Assembly (NCBI GenBank): GCA_002733505.1
Contig: NVVW01000012.1
Span: 1-44,305, forward strand
Reading direction: 5' to 3'
DNA: 44,305 nt
Source: Methylophaga sp.
GTDB taxonomy: Bacteria; Pseudomonadota; Gammaproteobacteria; Nitrosococcales; Methylophagaceae
Shown: positions 19,097-27,030 of the stretch, in pieces
Numbering within the stretch: position 1 is the first letter of the stretch
Layout of the letters: every line of letters starts with the position of its first letter
Position numbers and translations under genes: made by a program
The notes under the pieces: model-generated
The model's database searches: none
What the model was told of the DNA's origin: nothing
The model's input: the letters and a program-made list of their open reading frames with translations, nothing else

Positions 19097-20767
19097 TTAT
19101 AAAGCGCCTAGTTTCTTGGTGATATACCATTGCTGTGCAATAGATAAAATATTATTCACCACCCAGTACAGCACCAATCCTGATGGGAAGAATGCAAAAA
19201 ACACCGTGAACACAATAGGGAAAGCTTTCATCACCATCGCTTGTGCCGGATCTTGTGGCGCGGGATTGAGTTTTTGTTGAAAGAACATACTCAAACCAAA
19301 TAATAACGGCAAAATAAAGTAGGGATCGATTGCTGTCAAATCTTGTAGCCACCAGATAAATGGCGCTTGCCGCAATTCTATCGCTTCCACCAACACCCAA
19401 TAGAACGCTAGGAATACTGGCATTTGAACTAAAATAGGCAAACAACCACCTAATGGGTTAATTTTTTCAGTGCGATATAGATCCATCATCGCCGCATTAA
19501 ATTTCTGTTTGTCATCACCAAAACGTTCTTTTAATGTGGCTAGTTTTGGTGTGAGCTTACGCATACCCGCCATTGAGCGGTAACTTTTGGCTGATAGCTG
19601 GAAAAACACCAGTTTAATTAATATCGTCAGCAGTACAATTGACCAACCCCAGTTATTGGTGATTTTGTGGAATTGTTCCAATAACCAAAATAATGGCTGG
19701 GAAATAATGGTCAGTATGCCAAAATCAACCGTTAAATTAAGGTGTTCTGCCGCCGCTTCTAAACGCTGATGCTGTTTAGGACCAATATACATTTGATATG
19801 TTACTTTTGCCGTATTGCCCACCTCAATACTGATCGTTGGCATCTTTGCCCCCGCAGTATAATTACGCTCCTTAATGGATCTGCCGTAAAGACTTTTTTC
19901 TCTTTCCTGTGGTGTCGGTATCAACGCTGCAACAAAATAATGTTGTATCATCGCCGCCCAACCCACGGAAGCCGCTTGGGCAAAGTCTGCATCATCTAAA
20001 TCATCAAAATCTATTTTTTCATAATTATTTTCTTCACTAGAAAATACGGCACCGGTATAAGTATAGATAAAGCCAGAACCTTCTTGTGGACGAGTACGGT
20101 TAAATTGTGCGTAAGGATGTACTGAATAGTGCTCACTACTATTATTTGTTATTTGGTAATTAACATCAATCAAATAACTATCGCGGTGAAAATGGTATGT
20201 TTTTGTAACAGATATACCGTCTTCAGATTGCCAATGAAAAGGAACTGATAAAGTATCTTGTCCCTCACTCAACTCATAGCTACTACGCTCTGCTGTGTAC
20301 TGACTATTATGGAGCGGGCCTTTGTTATTAACATGCAGTAGACCCGATTGGGTAACAAAAAAGCGTGATGCACTGTCGTCCAAAAATTGAACAGGCACAT
20401 CAGGTGCGCTTGATTCAACAGGATATTTTAAAAGTGCTAAGTTACGAATATCCGCGCCTTGCGTATCAATATACACATCCAGCACATCTGTTTTGATATG
20501 AATTTTATTAGCGTTATTTATAGCAACTGTTTGATTAATTTCTGGAAGACTTCCATCGATCGTTACAGATGGCAAATCAGCTAGTTCTTGTTGTGGCACT
20601 GCTGATGGCATTGAAGGTAAGGCACTATCTGCTGTTGGTGGTGCAGTGGCCGCCGCTGCTTGTTGCTGTGCCGCTAGCGGACGAACATAGTCATTTTGCC
20701 ATGCATCCCATAGTAATAATGAAACAATTACTAAGCCGAAAATAATATAGGTTTTGAAATTATCCAT
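19097..20767 (-). CDS. yidC: Membrane protein insertase YidC
   Basis: Inner-membrane insertase and chaperone working alone or with SecYEG. It has 556 residues, close to the E. coli length. There is an N-terminal helix ([19 protein letters not shown]), an Ala/Pro-rich linker, a large periplasmic beta-sandwich domain, then the conserved five-helix core starting near [19 protein letters not shown], with [20 protein letters not shown] and the final helix [13 protein letters not shown]. Its ATG at 20767 overlaps the yidD stop by 8 bp. Confidence 0.97.
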   Translation of the reverse strand: MDNFKTYIIFGLVIVSLLLWDAWQNDYVRPLAAQQQAAAATAPPTADSALPSMPSAVPQQELADLPSVTIDGSLPEINQTVAINNANKIHIKTDVLDVYIDTQGADIRNLALLKYPVESSAPDVPVQFLDDSASRFFVTQSGLLHVNNKGPLHNSQYTAERSSYELSEGQDTLSVPFHWQSEDGISVTKTYHFHRDSYLIDVNYQITNNSSEHYSVHPYAQFNRTRPQEGSGFIYTYTGAVFSSEENNYEKIDFDDLDDADFAQAASVGWAAMIQHYFVAALIPTPQEREKSLYGRSIKERNYTAGAKMPTISIEVGNTAKVTYQMYIGPKQHQRLEAAAEHLNLTVDFGILTIISQPLFWLLEQFHKITNNWGWSIVLLTILIKLVFFQLSAKSYRSMAGMRKLTPKLATLKERFGDDKQKFNAAMMDLYRTEKINPLGGCLPILVQMPVFLAFYWVLVEAIELRQAPFIWWLQDLTAIDPYFILPLLFGLSMFFQQKLNPAPQDPAQAMVMKAFPIVFTVFFAFFPSGLVLYWVVNNILSIAQQWYITKKLGAL

Positions 20768-20999
20768 TGTCTGTATACTTCTTTAATTCAGGAACAGGAT
20801 CTAAGCCACCCTTATGCCAAGGGTGACAACGAGAAAGTCGTCTAATGCCAAGCCATGTGCCACGTAATGCACCGAACCGATTAATCGATTCAATCATATA
20901 ATTTGAACAGGTAGGTTGAAAGCGACAACTTGCACCCAGCAACGGGCTTATTAGCAATTGATAGGCTCTAACCAGCCCCATTAAGACTCTTTTTGCCAT
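20760..20999 (-). CDS. yidD: Membrane protein insertion efficiency factor YidD
   Basis: Small membrane-associated protein, 79 residues, that assists YidC-dependent insertion. The conserved cysteine-bearing motif [12 protein letters not shown] follows LLISPLLGA, and the [13 protein letters not shown] block ends the domain. I take the ATG at 20999 ([10 protein letters not shown]); a longer frame from a TTG at 21041 would overlap rnpA much more and adds non-conserved residues. With this start it overlaps rnpA by 19 bp and yidC by 8 bp, suggesting translational coupling. Confidence 0.93.
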   Translation of the reverse strand: MAKRVLMGLVRAYQLLISPLLGASCRFQPTCSNYMIESINRFGALRGTWLGIRRLSRCHPWHKGGLDPVPELKKYTDNG

Positions 21000-21337
21000 T
21001 GTGCTGCCACCGTTTTCCAGTGTTTTTCTAATGCTGTCCAAATTTGCTTTGATGGTCGTTTGACCACATCAGCCCTAGAGAGCACCACAATATCAATATT
21101 TTCAAAGCCAGATTGATGGTGCCGAAATGACTCACGAATAATCCGCTTTAAACGATTGCGATTCGAAGCCAATTTAATATGCTTTTTTGCGATCGCCAAA
21201 CCCAAACGTGGATGGCCGACAGAATTTCTAACCGTTAATACCGTCAAACCACCACCACCTGCACGTTTTGCTTGACGAAATACTCGGGTGAAATCCCCGG
21301 GGTTATTCATTTTCATGGCTCGGCTAAATTTTGCCAA
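20981..21337 (-). CDS. rnpA: Ribonuclease P protein component
   Basis: Protein subunit of RNase P, which trims 5' leaders of pre-tRNAs together with the RNA subunit. It has 118 basic residues with the family RNR motif in [16 protein letters not shown] and the N-terminal block [17 protein letters not shown]. It lies 39 bp downstream of rpmH in the standard arrangement, and its 3' end overlaps yidD. Confidence 0.95.
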   Translation of the reverse strand: MAKFSRAMKMNNPGDFTRVFRQAKRAGGGGLTVLTVRNSVGHPRLGLAIAKKHIKLASNRNRLKRIIRESFRHHQSGFENIDIVVLSRADVVKRPSKQIWTALEKHWKTVAAQWQKES

Positions 21338-21376
21338 GACATGTTCTCCTAAACTATTTAATAGTTAGTTGAAAAA

Positions 21377-21511
21377 TTATACTGTTAGGCTTGCGCGGCC
21401 TTTAGCGCGGCGTGCATTAATGACACGGCGACCACCTACAGTTCTCATGCGTGCACGGAAACCATGTGTACGTTTACGCTTAATATTACTAGGCTGAAAA
21501 GTTCTTTTCAT
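21377..21511 (-). CDS. rpmH: 50S ribosomal protein L34
   Basis: L34, 44 residues, translated by hand from the minus strand: it begins [20 protein letters not shown] and ends GRASLTV. The sequence is almost entirely Arg/Lys-rich as in all L34 proteins. It is the first gene of the rpmH-rnpA-yidD-yidC-mnmE operon and diverges from dnaA, marking the usual oriC-proximal locus. Confidence 0.97.
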   Translation of the reverse strand: MKRTFQPSNIKRKRTHGFRARMRTVGGRRVINARRAKGRASLTV

Positions 21512-21620
21512 TTTACCAACTCCACTAAAATCTAAATTCTTACCTAAACGCTTAAAACACTTAGGATCGCCCCAACGACTACAAATCTTTTAAAGATCTA
21601 GCGAGGGCAAAAGGGCTGAG

Positions 21621-21650
21621 ATTATAGTGTTTTATGGGGGTAGAAGTCAA
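21621..21650 (-). promoter_or_regulatory. Sigma-70 promoter of the rpmH operon
   Basis: Read on the minus strand, a TTGACT -35 (21645-21650) and a perfect TATAAT -10 (21621-21626) are 18 bp apart. Transcription would start near 21614, giving a leader of about 100 nt before rpmH. This is the best sigma-70 match in the rpmH-dnaA gap. Confidence 0.7.
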
Positions 21651-21711
21651 ACATCATTTGCTTAGCATGGACAATAACCAATCCTCACTCCAGCTAACTG
21701 CAAAATATAAT

Positions 21712-21720
21712 TTATCCACA
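21712..21720 (+). promoter_or_regulatory. DnaA box
   Basis: TTATCCACA is a perfect match to the strict DnaA box consensus TTATNCACA. It is the only clear copy I find in the 297-bp rpmH-dnaA gap. A single box next to the likely dnaA promoter fits autoregulation better than a complete origin; oriC may be elsewhere or use weaker boxes. Confidence 0.75.
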
Positions 21721-21740
21721 GCCTCAATGAGCGTTATACT
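21712..21740 (+). promoter_or_regulatory. Probable dnaA promoter overlapping the DnaA box
   Basis: A TATACT -10 (21735-21740) lies about 68 bp before the dnaA start. With 17-bp spacing the -35 position falls on ttatcc (21712-21717), a poor hexamer but lying inside the DnaA box. DnaA bound there would cover the -35 region, which suggests repression. The -35 assignment is inference. Confidence 0.4.
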
Positions 21741-21808
21741 ATAGCAGAACGCAGCTCAAATTACGAGCTATAAATTCATAAAAACCCTCATTCAACCAAG
21801 GAGTTACC

Positions 21809-23149
21809 GTGTCTTCACCCCTGTGGGAAAAATGCCTATCCCATCTTGAAGATGATCTGTCAGCACAACAGCTGAATACTTGGTTACGTCCGTTACAAGC
21901 AATTGAAACAGCGTCGAGTTTGCGCCTATTAGCGCCAAATTCTTATGTGCAAGCTTGGGTACAAGAACAGCTTGAACAAAAAATTAATGTCCTGCTTGGC
22001 GCATTAACCCAGGGTAAAATCAATACGGTTCAAATTGAGGTGGGGTCTAAAATAATGGAAGCAGCTGCGGACTCAGGGAAAACCGCACCATCAAAATCCA
22101 GAAATTCTATTGCCGAGCCTGCACTTGGCAGCCCAATGAATCCCATGTTTACTTTTGACACCTATGTCGAAGGAAAATCAAACCAAATCGCCAGAGCAGC
22201 ATCATTGCATGTTGCCGAGTCTCCTGGCACCAGTGGTTACAATCCCTTATTTTTATATGGTGGAACGGGCTTAGGAAAAACCCATTTAATGCTCGCTGTC
22301 GGTAATCAAATTAAAAAAAACAATCCCAAAGCGCGCGTTATGTATTTATCGTCCGAGCGTTTTGTTCAAGATATGATCACCGCATTGCGCAAAGGTGTCA
22401 TCGATCAATTCAAAGCACATTATCGTAGCGCAGATGCATTGCTTATTGATGATATTCAGTTCTTTGCCAAGAAGGAGCGCTCACAAGAAGAATTCTTTTA
22501 TACGTTCAATAGCTTGTTAGAAGGTCAAAAACAAATCATTTTAACCTGCGACCGATTCCCTAAAGAAGTCGACAACTTAGATGAGCGCCTACAATCACGG
22601 CTGGGATGGGGCTTAACGGTTGCCGTTGAACCACCCGAGCTCGAAACACGCGTAGCCATTCTCATTAAAAAAGCACAACAAAACCAAGTTGTCTTGCCCG
22701 AAGATGTTGCCTTTTTCATTGCTCAACGCATTAAATCCAATGTGCGTGATTTAGAAGGCGCATTGCAACGCGTGATGGCTTATTCACGCTTTACCAACCA
22801 GCCTTTATCCATTGATATGGCCGAAGTGGCGTTAAAAGACTTGCTGGCATTACATCAAAAATTAGTTACCTTAGAAAACATCCAAAAAACCGTAGCCGAC
22901 TATTTTAAAATTCGTATGTCAGACCTGCTCTCTAAAAAGCGCACCCGCTCCATTGCGCGCCCTCGTCAAATTGCAATGGCATTGGCAAAAGAACTCACTA
23001 ATCATAGTCTGCCAGAAATTGGTGATGCCTTTGGCGGTCGCGATCACACAACGGTATTACATGCCTGTCGTAAAGTCGCTGAACTAATAGAAACAGATAG
23101 CCGAATTGCCGAAGATCACAGAAATTTATTCCGTTCATTATCTAACTAA
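21809..23149 (+). CDS. dnaA: Chromosomal replication initiator DnaA
   Basis: ATP-dependent initiator that opens oriC and loads the helicase. It has 446 residues. Domain I ([20 protein letters not shown]) is followed by a linker, then the AAA+ domain with Walker A GGTGLGKT at residues 151-158, Walker B region [20 protein letters not shown] and the sensor stretch [11 protein letters not shown]. The C-terminal DNA-binding domain carries the DnaA signature [19 protein letters not shown]. The start is a GTG at 21809 with a strong AAGGAGT ribosome binding site. Confidence 0.97.
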   Translation: MSSPLWEKCLSHLEDDLSAQQLNTWLRPLQAIETASSLRLLAPNSYVQAWVQEQLEQKINVLLGALTQGKINTVQIEVGSKIMEAAADSGKTAPSKSRNSIAEPALGSPMNPMFTFDTYVEGKSNQIARAASLHVAESPGTSGYNPLFLYGGTGLGKTHLMLAVGNQIKKNNPKARVMYLSSERFVQDMITALRKGVIDQFKAHYRSADALLIDDIQFFAKKERSQEEFFYTFNSLLEGQKQIILTCDRFPKEVDNLDERLQSRLGWGLTVAVEPPELETRVAILIKKAQQNQVVLPEDVAFFIAQRIKSNVRDLEGALQRVMAYSRFTNQPLSIDMAEVALKDLLALHQKLVTLENIQKTVADYFKIRMSDLLSKKRTRSIARPRQIAMALAKELTNHSLPEIGDAFGGRDHTTVLHACRKVAELIETDSRIAEDHRNLFRSLSN

Positions 23150-23186
23150 GCCAGGTAACTATTTAGAAAGCAAAAGCCCTGTGTTA

Positions 23187-23348
23187 TATACCCGTAATCA
23201 TTCAATATATGAAGATTTAGGGCAAAAATAGGAAGTCAGGGCAAGGCGCAATGTGCAGGCAATGACTAGTCCTTATCAAGCATTGTAACGTAGCACTGGC
23301 TTTCTAGCTTTTGGTCTAAAATTTACAGATTGAATGATTACGGGTATA
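23187..23348. repeat. MITE-like palindromic element, copy A (162 bp)
   Basis: The ends are a perfect 20-bp inverted repeat: tatacccgtaatcattcaat at 23187-23206 and its reverse complement at 23329-23348. Imperfect pairing continues inward, and the centre holds the core caatgactagtcc...cattg. It has no coding capacity. Its interior matches copy B (40411-40572) closely over most of its length, and both are 162 bp. It sits between dnaA and dnaN, 38 bp after the dnaA stop. No transposase is encoded here, so movement would need a partner elsewhere. Confidence 0.85.
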
Positions 23349-23350
23349 GT
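23322..23350 (+). promoter_or_regulatory. Putative dnaN promoter formed at the edge of repeat copy A
   Basis: TTTACA (23322-23327) and TATAGT (23345-23350) are spaced 17 bp, each 5/6 to sigma-70 consensus. The -35 and the first four bases of the -10 lie in the repeat; the last two bases lie in flanking DNA. Initiation near 23357 would give a leader of about 24 nt for dnaN. Confidence 0.5.
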
Positions 23351-23380
23351 TTCATTTATCACTAATTGAAGAGAATTTCT

Positions 23381-24484
23381 ATGCAGTTTACTGTTAGCCA
23401 AGAAGACATTGTTAAACCATTGCAACTGGTGTGTAGCATTGTTGAACGCCGTGCAACATTACCTATTTTGTCTACTATTTTACTACGCGCTCAAGGCAAA
23501 CAACTGACCATGACCAGCACCGATATGGAACTGGAAATGATAGCAACCTTAGCCGTTGCCGTTGACAAAGAAGGTAAAACAACCGTTTCTGCCCGTAAAT
23601 TTCTTGATATTTGCCGCGCATTGCCTAGCAATGCCACTATTAATTTTAATGCAAAAGATCATAAAGCCGTTGTTAAAGCCGGCAAAAGTCGTTTTTCACT
23701 GGCAACGCTACCTACTGAAGACTTTCCTGATAGTGAAGGCGCAGATTATAGTGATCAAATCAGTTTGCCACAATCGGCGCTAAAATCATTACTCGATGAA
23801 ACCAGCTTCGCGATGGCGAGCCAAGATGTGCGTTATTACCTCAACGGTTTATTGCTCGAGCGTGAACAAGATAGTCTTAAAGCCGTAGCAACAGATGGTC
23901 ACCGTTTAGCACTGGGTAGCCTAACAACCCGCTCGTCTGTAGCAGAGAAAAATAGTATTATCGTGCCACGCAAAGCTATTCTAGAACTCAGTCGATTGCT
24001 AGCTGATACTGACGATAACGTAACAATTTCGTTCAGCAACCAACAAATTAAAGTTGAATTAACCGATCTGCATTTCACCTCTAAATTAATTGATGGCCAG
24101 TTCCCTAATTATGAGCGTGTATTACCGCTGGGGGGAGATAAAGAAGTCATTGCTGATCGTGAGCAGCTAAAACAAGCGTTATCACGCGCAGCAATATTAT
24201 CAAATGATAAGCATCGTAGTGTGCGGATCAATCTTGAGCCAAATCTTTTCAAAGCAACTGTAACAAACCAAGAACAAGAATCAGCAGAAGAAGAGATCAC
24301 CGTTGACTATTCCGGACCCTCTTTAGAAATTGCCTTTAATAATGCCTATTTATTAGATCTTCTCAACGCGATCCCTGATGAGAAAGTGAAACTCACCTTC
24401 TCTGATGAAAGTAGCAGTGTGCTCATAACGCCAGTCAATGAAAAGCATGAACGACAGTATGTTGTTATGCCGATGAGACTATAA
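23381..24484 (+). CDS. dnaN: DNA polymerase III beta subunit (sliding clamp)
   Basis: Ring-shaped processivity clamp, 367 residues. Three clamp domains are recognisable from MQFTVSQEDIVKPLQLVCSI, the LPILSTILLRA segment, ATDGHRLALGSL, IIVPRKAILELSRLL and the C-terminal YVVMPMRL. I take the ATG at 23381, which has a GAAGAG ribosome binding site and gives the usual MxF N terminus; a TTG-initiated frame 15 bp upstream is rejected. The 231-bp gap to dnaA is filled mostly by repeat copy A. recF and gyrB, which often follow, are not present in the next genes. Confidence 0.97.
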   Translation: MQFTVSQEDIVKPLQLVCSIVERRATLPILSTILLRAQGKQLTMTSTDMELEMIATLAVAVDKEGKTTVSARKFLDICRALPSNATINFNAKDHKAVVKAGKSRFSLATLPTEDFPDSEGADYSDQISLPQSALKSLLDETSFAMASQDVRYYLNGLLLEREQDSLKAVATDGHRLALGSLTTRSSVAEKNSIIVPRKAILELSRLLADTDDNVTISFSNQQIKVELTDLHFTSKLIDGQFPNYERVLPLGGDKEVIADREQLKQALSRAAILSNDKHRSVRINLEPNLFKATVTNQEQESAEEEITVDYSGPSLEIAFNNAYLLDLLNAIPDEKVKLTFSDESSSVLITPVNEKHERQYVVMPMRL

Positions 24485-24494
24485 GTATTTTATT

Positions 24495-24719
24495 ATGGCG
24501 GGTGGCTGGTCTAAAGATGGCGCAGTACAAGACCAAATAGATGCTAGCATTGAAGATGCCGTTAAACTAGCACGTAGCCAGTTACCAAAAGGTGAAAGCC
24601 TTATTTATTGTGAGGATTGTGAAACTGAAATCCCCGAAGCGCGGCGCAAAGCCATTGTTGGTGTTCGTTTATGCGTGAACTGTCAGAGTGAACTCGACCA
24701 ACAACAAGCAAAAAGTTGA
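24495..24719 (+). CDS. DksA/TraR-type C4 zinc-finger protein (YbiI-like)
   Basis: 74 residues with a four-cysteine zinc finger, CEDC...CVNC, in the context ESLIYCEDCETEIPEARRKA. The N terminus GWSKDGAVQDQIDASIEDAV resembles the small YbiI-type members of the DksA/TraR superfamily. Full-length DksA binds RNA polymerase in the stringent response; whether these short forms do so is not settled, and no coiled-coil finger is visible. It starts at ATG 24495, 10 bp after dnaN, so it is probably co-transcribed. It occupies the position where recF is commonly found. Confidence 0.8.
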   Translation: MAGGWSKDGAVQDQIDASIEDAVKLARSQLPKGESLIYCEDCETEIPEARRKAIVGVRLCVNCQSELDQQQAKS

Positions 24720-24771
24720 TCATCCCCCACTAATGTATACCATTAACCCCAATGGCAACTGTCACCATCAA

Positions 24772-25383
24772 TTAACCCAGCCAAACTACTAATAGATAAA
24801 TAATTTCCGCATGCAATGCCACCAAAAGTAACGTCGCCAATACTGCCAGTAGCGTGAACACACCATCACTTTTTATCTGTCCTAGGCTCAACGCAAGCAG
24901 GATAATGCCAGCAAGTATTTTTGCGCCTGGGATAAGCGATAATATAAATACTAGGCCCAAACAAATAACGGCAATACCCAGAAAAAAAGTACCAATATGA
25001 TATTTCATCCAGTTTACACGGGGTTTGATGAAGTGTTCCATCTTGGGAAGAAATCGTTCGCCAAGATGGGTAACCTTCATACTCCAATCAGAACGCATTT
25101 TAATACTGGTGAACCAGCGCGGCAACCACATAGTCTGTTTGCCTACAGTTATTTGTAAGCCAAGCAATACGACGACAAGCCCTACTAGGGGTTTTATTCC
25201 AAAGGTGGGGATCGGTAATGCGCCCAGTAATGATAATAATAACAATACAATTCCGTAGGCATTTTTCCCTCCCGCTAGCCGATTTAAACCCTCTCCTACT
25301 GTCAGTGGCTTCTCGCCAGCCTCAATCGCTAATCGTCGCAATTTCTTATGTAGCGCCATTTCTTTTGGATAAAGTTCAGTCAT
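24772..25383 (-). CDS. ExoD-family membrane protein
   Basis: 203 residues. A cytoplasmic N terminus ending GEKPLTVGEGLNRL is followed by hydrophobic segments LVGLVVVLLGLQITVG and, after an amphipathic middle part, two more near the C terminus (GTFFLGIAVICLGLVFILSL, LLAVLATLLLVALHAEIIYL). The pattern with ALPIPTFGIKPLVGL and MWLPRWF fits the exopolysaccharide synthesis ExoD family, whose biochemical role is not known. Convergent with the zinc-finger gene (52 bp) and 126 bp downstream of the cardiolipin synthase gene. Confidence 0.75.
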   Translation of the reverse strand: MTELYPKEMALHKKLRRLAIEAGEKPLTVGEGLNRLAGGKNAYGIVLLLLSLLGALPIPTFGIKPLVGLVVVLLGLQITVGKQTMWLPRWFTSIKMRSDWSMKVTHLGERFLPKMEHFIKPRVNWMKYHIGTFFLGIAVICLGLVFILSLIPGAKILAGIILLALSLGQIKSDGVFTLLAVLATLLLVALHAEIIYLLVVWLG

Positions 25384-25509
25384 TTAAATGCAACCACCAC
25401 CATCCCGCGTGTCTTATTCTCTATTTCAGGATTTAATACCATACTACTACTTTTGAATCTTTGCATTTCTCTGTCTTTCCTAAGGTGATCATGAACTCTG
25501 GATAAATAA

Positions 25510-26931
25510 TTATAAAAGGGGAGCCAGTACTCTACCAAGGCCCTCTTTAAATCGCTGAAAAAGGGAGATATTTTGTCGGCTTTCTAAGGTCACTTCTTTT
25601 GCATCAGCACACAGCGAAAGAAAGTCTTGTTCCAGTTGGTGAGCAACGTCTTTACCATAGAAAAACAGGTTGGCCTCAAAGTTAAGGCGGAAACTACGTT
25701 GATCCATATTGGCAGAGCCTAATGTCGAAAAAACACCATCAATAGTCACTGTTTTAGCATGAGGCATAATACCTTGAAGCTCAAATACCCGTACACCAGC
25801 AGCCAGTATTTTATCTAGAAAAGAACGACCCGCATGGAGTACCAACGGGTGATCGGATTGACTTGGCAATAACAAACGTACATCCACCCCCCTCAGCGCA
25901 GCCGTCTGTAACGCCATAACAATAGACGGATCGGGAACAAAATAAGGTGTTTCAATCCATACCCTTTTTTCTGCGAGATTGATTGCAGCAAATAATAGGG
26001 TATGAATAGTCCGCCAACGTTCATCTGCAGGACCACTAGCGAGCATTTGCGCCCAAACATGTCCCCTATCAGTAGCTTGAGGAAAGTAGTGGGCACTCAC
26101 TAGATCTTCAGCGCTGGCATGGTACCAATCTTGGCAAAAAACCTCCTGTAATGAATGCACCACCGAACCACTGATCTGCGCATGCAAATCATGCCAAGGC
26201 TCTGCCAAACCGGCATAGACATCACCTACATTCATACCGCCAGTAAAACCTATCTTGCCATCTACCACTACAATCTTGCGATGATTGCGATTATTCAACG
26301 CCAATTGTCTACTAAAAGGATTGATGGGAAGAAAACGTTCAACCCGTCCTCCTGCTTTAATGAGATCTTGGAAAAATTGCTGCCGAGCGTTACGCGAACC
26401 AACATCATCCACAAGCAATCGCACTTCAACACCCCGCTGACAAGCTTGTACTAAAGCGTCACGCAATCGCATACCCATCCGATCGGGTTCCCAAATATAA
26501 TAGAGCAAGTGAATATGGTGGCGCGATTTATCAATAGCTGCTTCAATCGCATCAAACGCCTGTTGTCCCTTTCGGAACAACGTTATTTCATTGCCAGCTA
26601 ACGGTCCAACATTATCTAATTTTTTGGCTAGTTTTAACAAAGAAGGAGGCAAGCCAGCGATGCGTAATTTTAATAAGGGTAACTGTAATTCATGTAATGC
26701 TGGCGCAAGCCGCGCCTCAATCAAATGCCGTTTTCGTCGTCGCATATGCAATCGGGTGGTGCCAAATATCCAAAATGCCAGCAAGCCCAAAAATGGAATT
26801 AATATAATGGTCACTATCCAAGCTAACGTTGCCCCCGATTCTCGCCGCTGTAAAATTACCGTGGGAATTAAAAGAACGACAATAAGCAAATCCACTAATA
26901 ACAGTAACCAGCCAATATTGATACCGCTCAC
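25510..26931 (-). CDS. cls: Cardiolipin synthase (phospholipase D family)
   Basis: Joins two phosphatidylglycerol molecules, or related phospholipids, into cardiolipin at the inner membrane. It has 473 residues with two N-terminal membrane helices (GWLLLLVDLLIVVLLIPTVI and a second near residues 35-56), then two phospholipase D motifs: NHRKIVVVDGKIGFTGGMN and HAKTVTIDGVFSTLGSANMD. The start is a GTG at 26931 with an upstream GGGAG. It overlaps by 4 bp the stop of a candidate 33-codon ORF, which suggests coupled translation. Which of ClsA or ClsB it most resembles cannot be settled by eye, although the two-helix N terminus favours ClsA. Confidence 0.9.
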   Translation of the reverse strand: MSGINIGWLLLLVDLLIVVLLIPTVILQRRESGATLAWIVTIILIPFLGLLAFWIFGTTRLHMRRRKRHLIEARLAPALHELQLPLLKLRIAGLPPSLLKLAKKLDNVGPLAGNEITLFRKGQQAFDAIEAAIDKSRHHIHLLYYIWEPDRMGMRLRDALVQACQRGVEVRLLVDDVGSRNARQQFFQDLIKAGGRVERFLPINPFSRQLALNNRNHRKIVVVDGKIGFTGGMNVGDVYAGLAEPWHDLHAQISGSVVHSLQEVFCQDWYHASAEDLVSAHYFPQATDRGHVWAQMLASGPADERWRTIHTLLFAAINLAEKRVWIETPYFVPDPSIVMALQTAALRGVDVRLLLPSQSDHPLVLHAGRSFLDKILAAGVRVFELQGIMPHAKTVTIDGVFSTLGSANMDQRSFRLNFEANLFFYGKDVAHQLEQDFLSLCADAKEVTLESRQNISLFQRFKEGLGRVLAPLL

Positions 26932-27029
26932 CTCGCTACTCCCAAGTAAAATAATAACGTAATAGTGGTGATCGTGGCAACATAGACATCAATACCAACA
27001 AGGCTAGTCAATTTACAAAATCCTGTCAT
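26928..27029 (-). CDS. Candidate 33-residue membrane peptide
   Basis: A short frame fills the gap between the P-type ATPase and cls genes. It starts at ATG 27029, 1 bp after the ATPase stop, with GGGTAG upstream, and its TGA overlaps the cls GTG by 4 bp. The product begins MTGFCKLTSLVGIDVYVATI, and its hydrophobic second half could form one membrane helix. Position and coupling resemble small operon-encoded membrane proteins, but the frame may instead only carry ribosomes to the cls start. I recognise no family. Confidence 0.45.
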   Translation of the reverse strand: MTGFCKLTSLVGIDVYVATITTITLLFYLGVAR

Positions 27030-27030
27030 A

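Noticed and set aside
20999..21041. YidD start at the TTG at 21041
   Set aside because: It adds non-conserved residues and a larger overlap with rnpA; the ATG at 20999 gives the family-like N terminus.
21512..21808. oriC between rpmH and dnaA
   Set aside because: Only one clear DnaA box is visible; an origin normally has several plus an AT-rich unwinding region, so I annotate only the box and promoters.
24740..24755. Hairpin ccatt/aatgg as a bidirectional terminator between the zinc-finger and exoD-like genes
   Set aside because: The stem is 5 bp with no T-run on either side.
26591..26962. 123-codon plus-strand frame opposite cls
   Set aside because: Antisense shadow; the minus-strand frame encodes a clear phospholipase D family protein.
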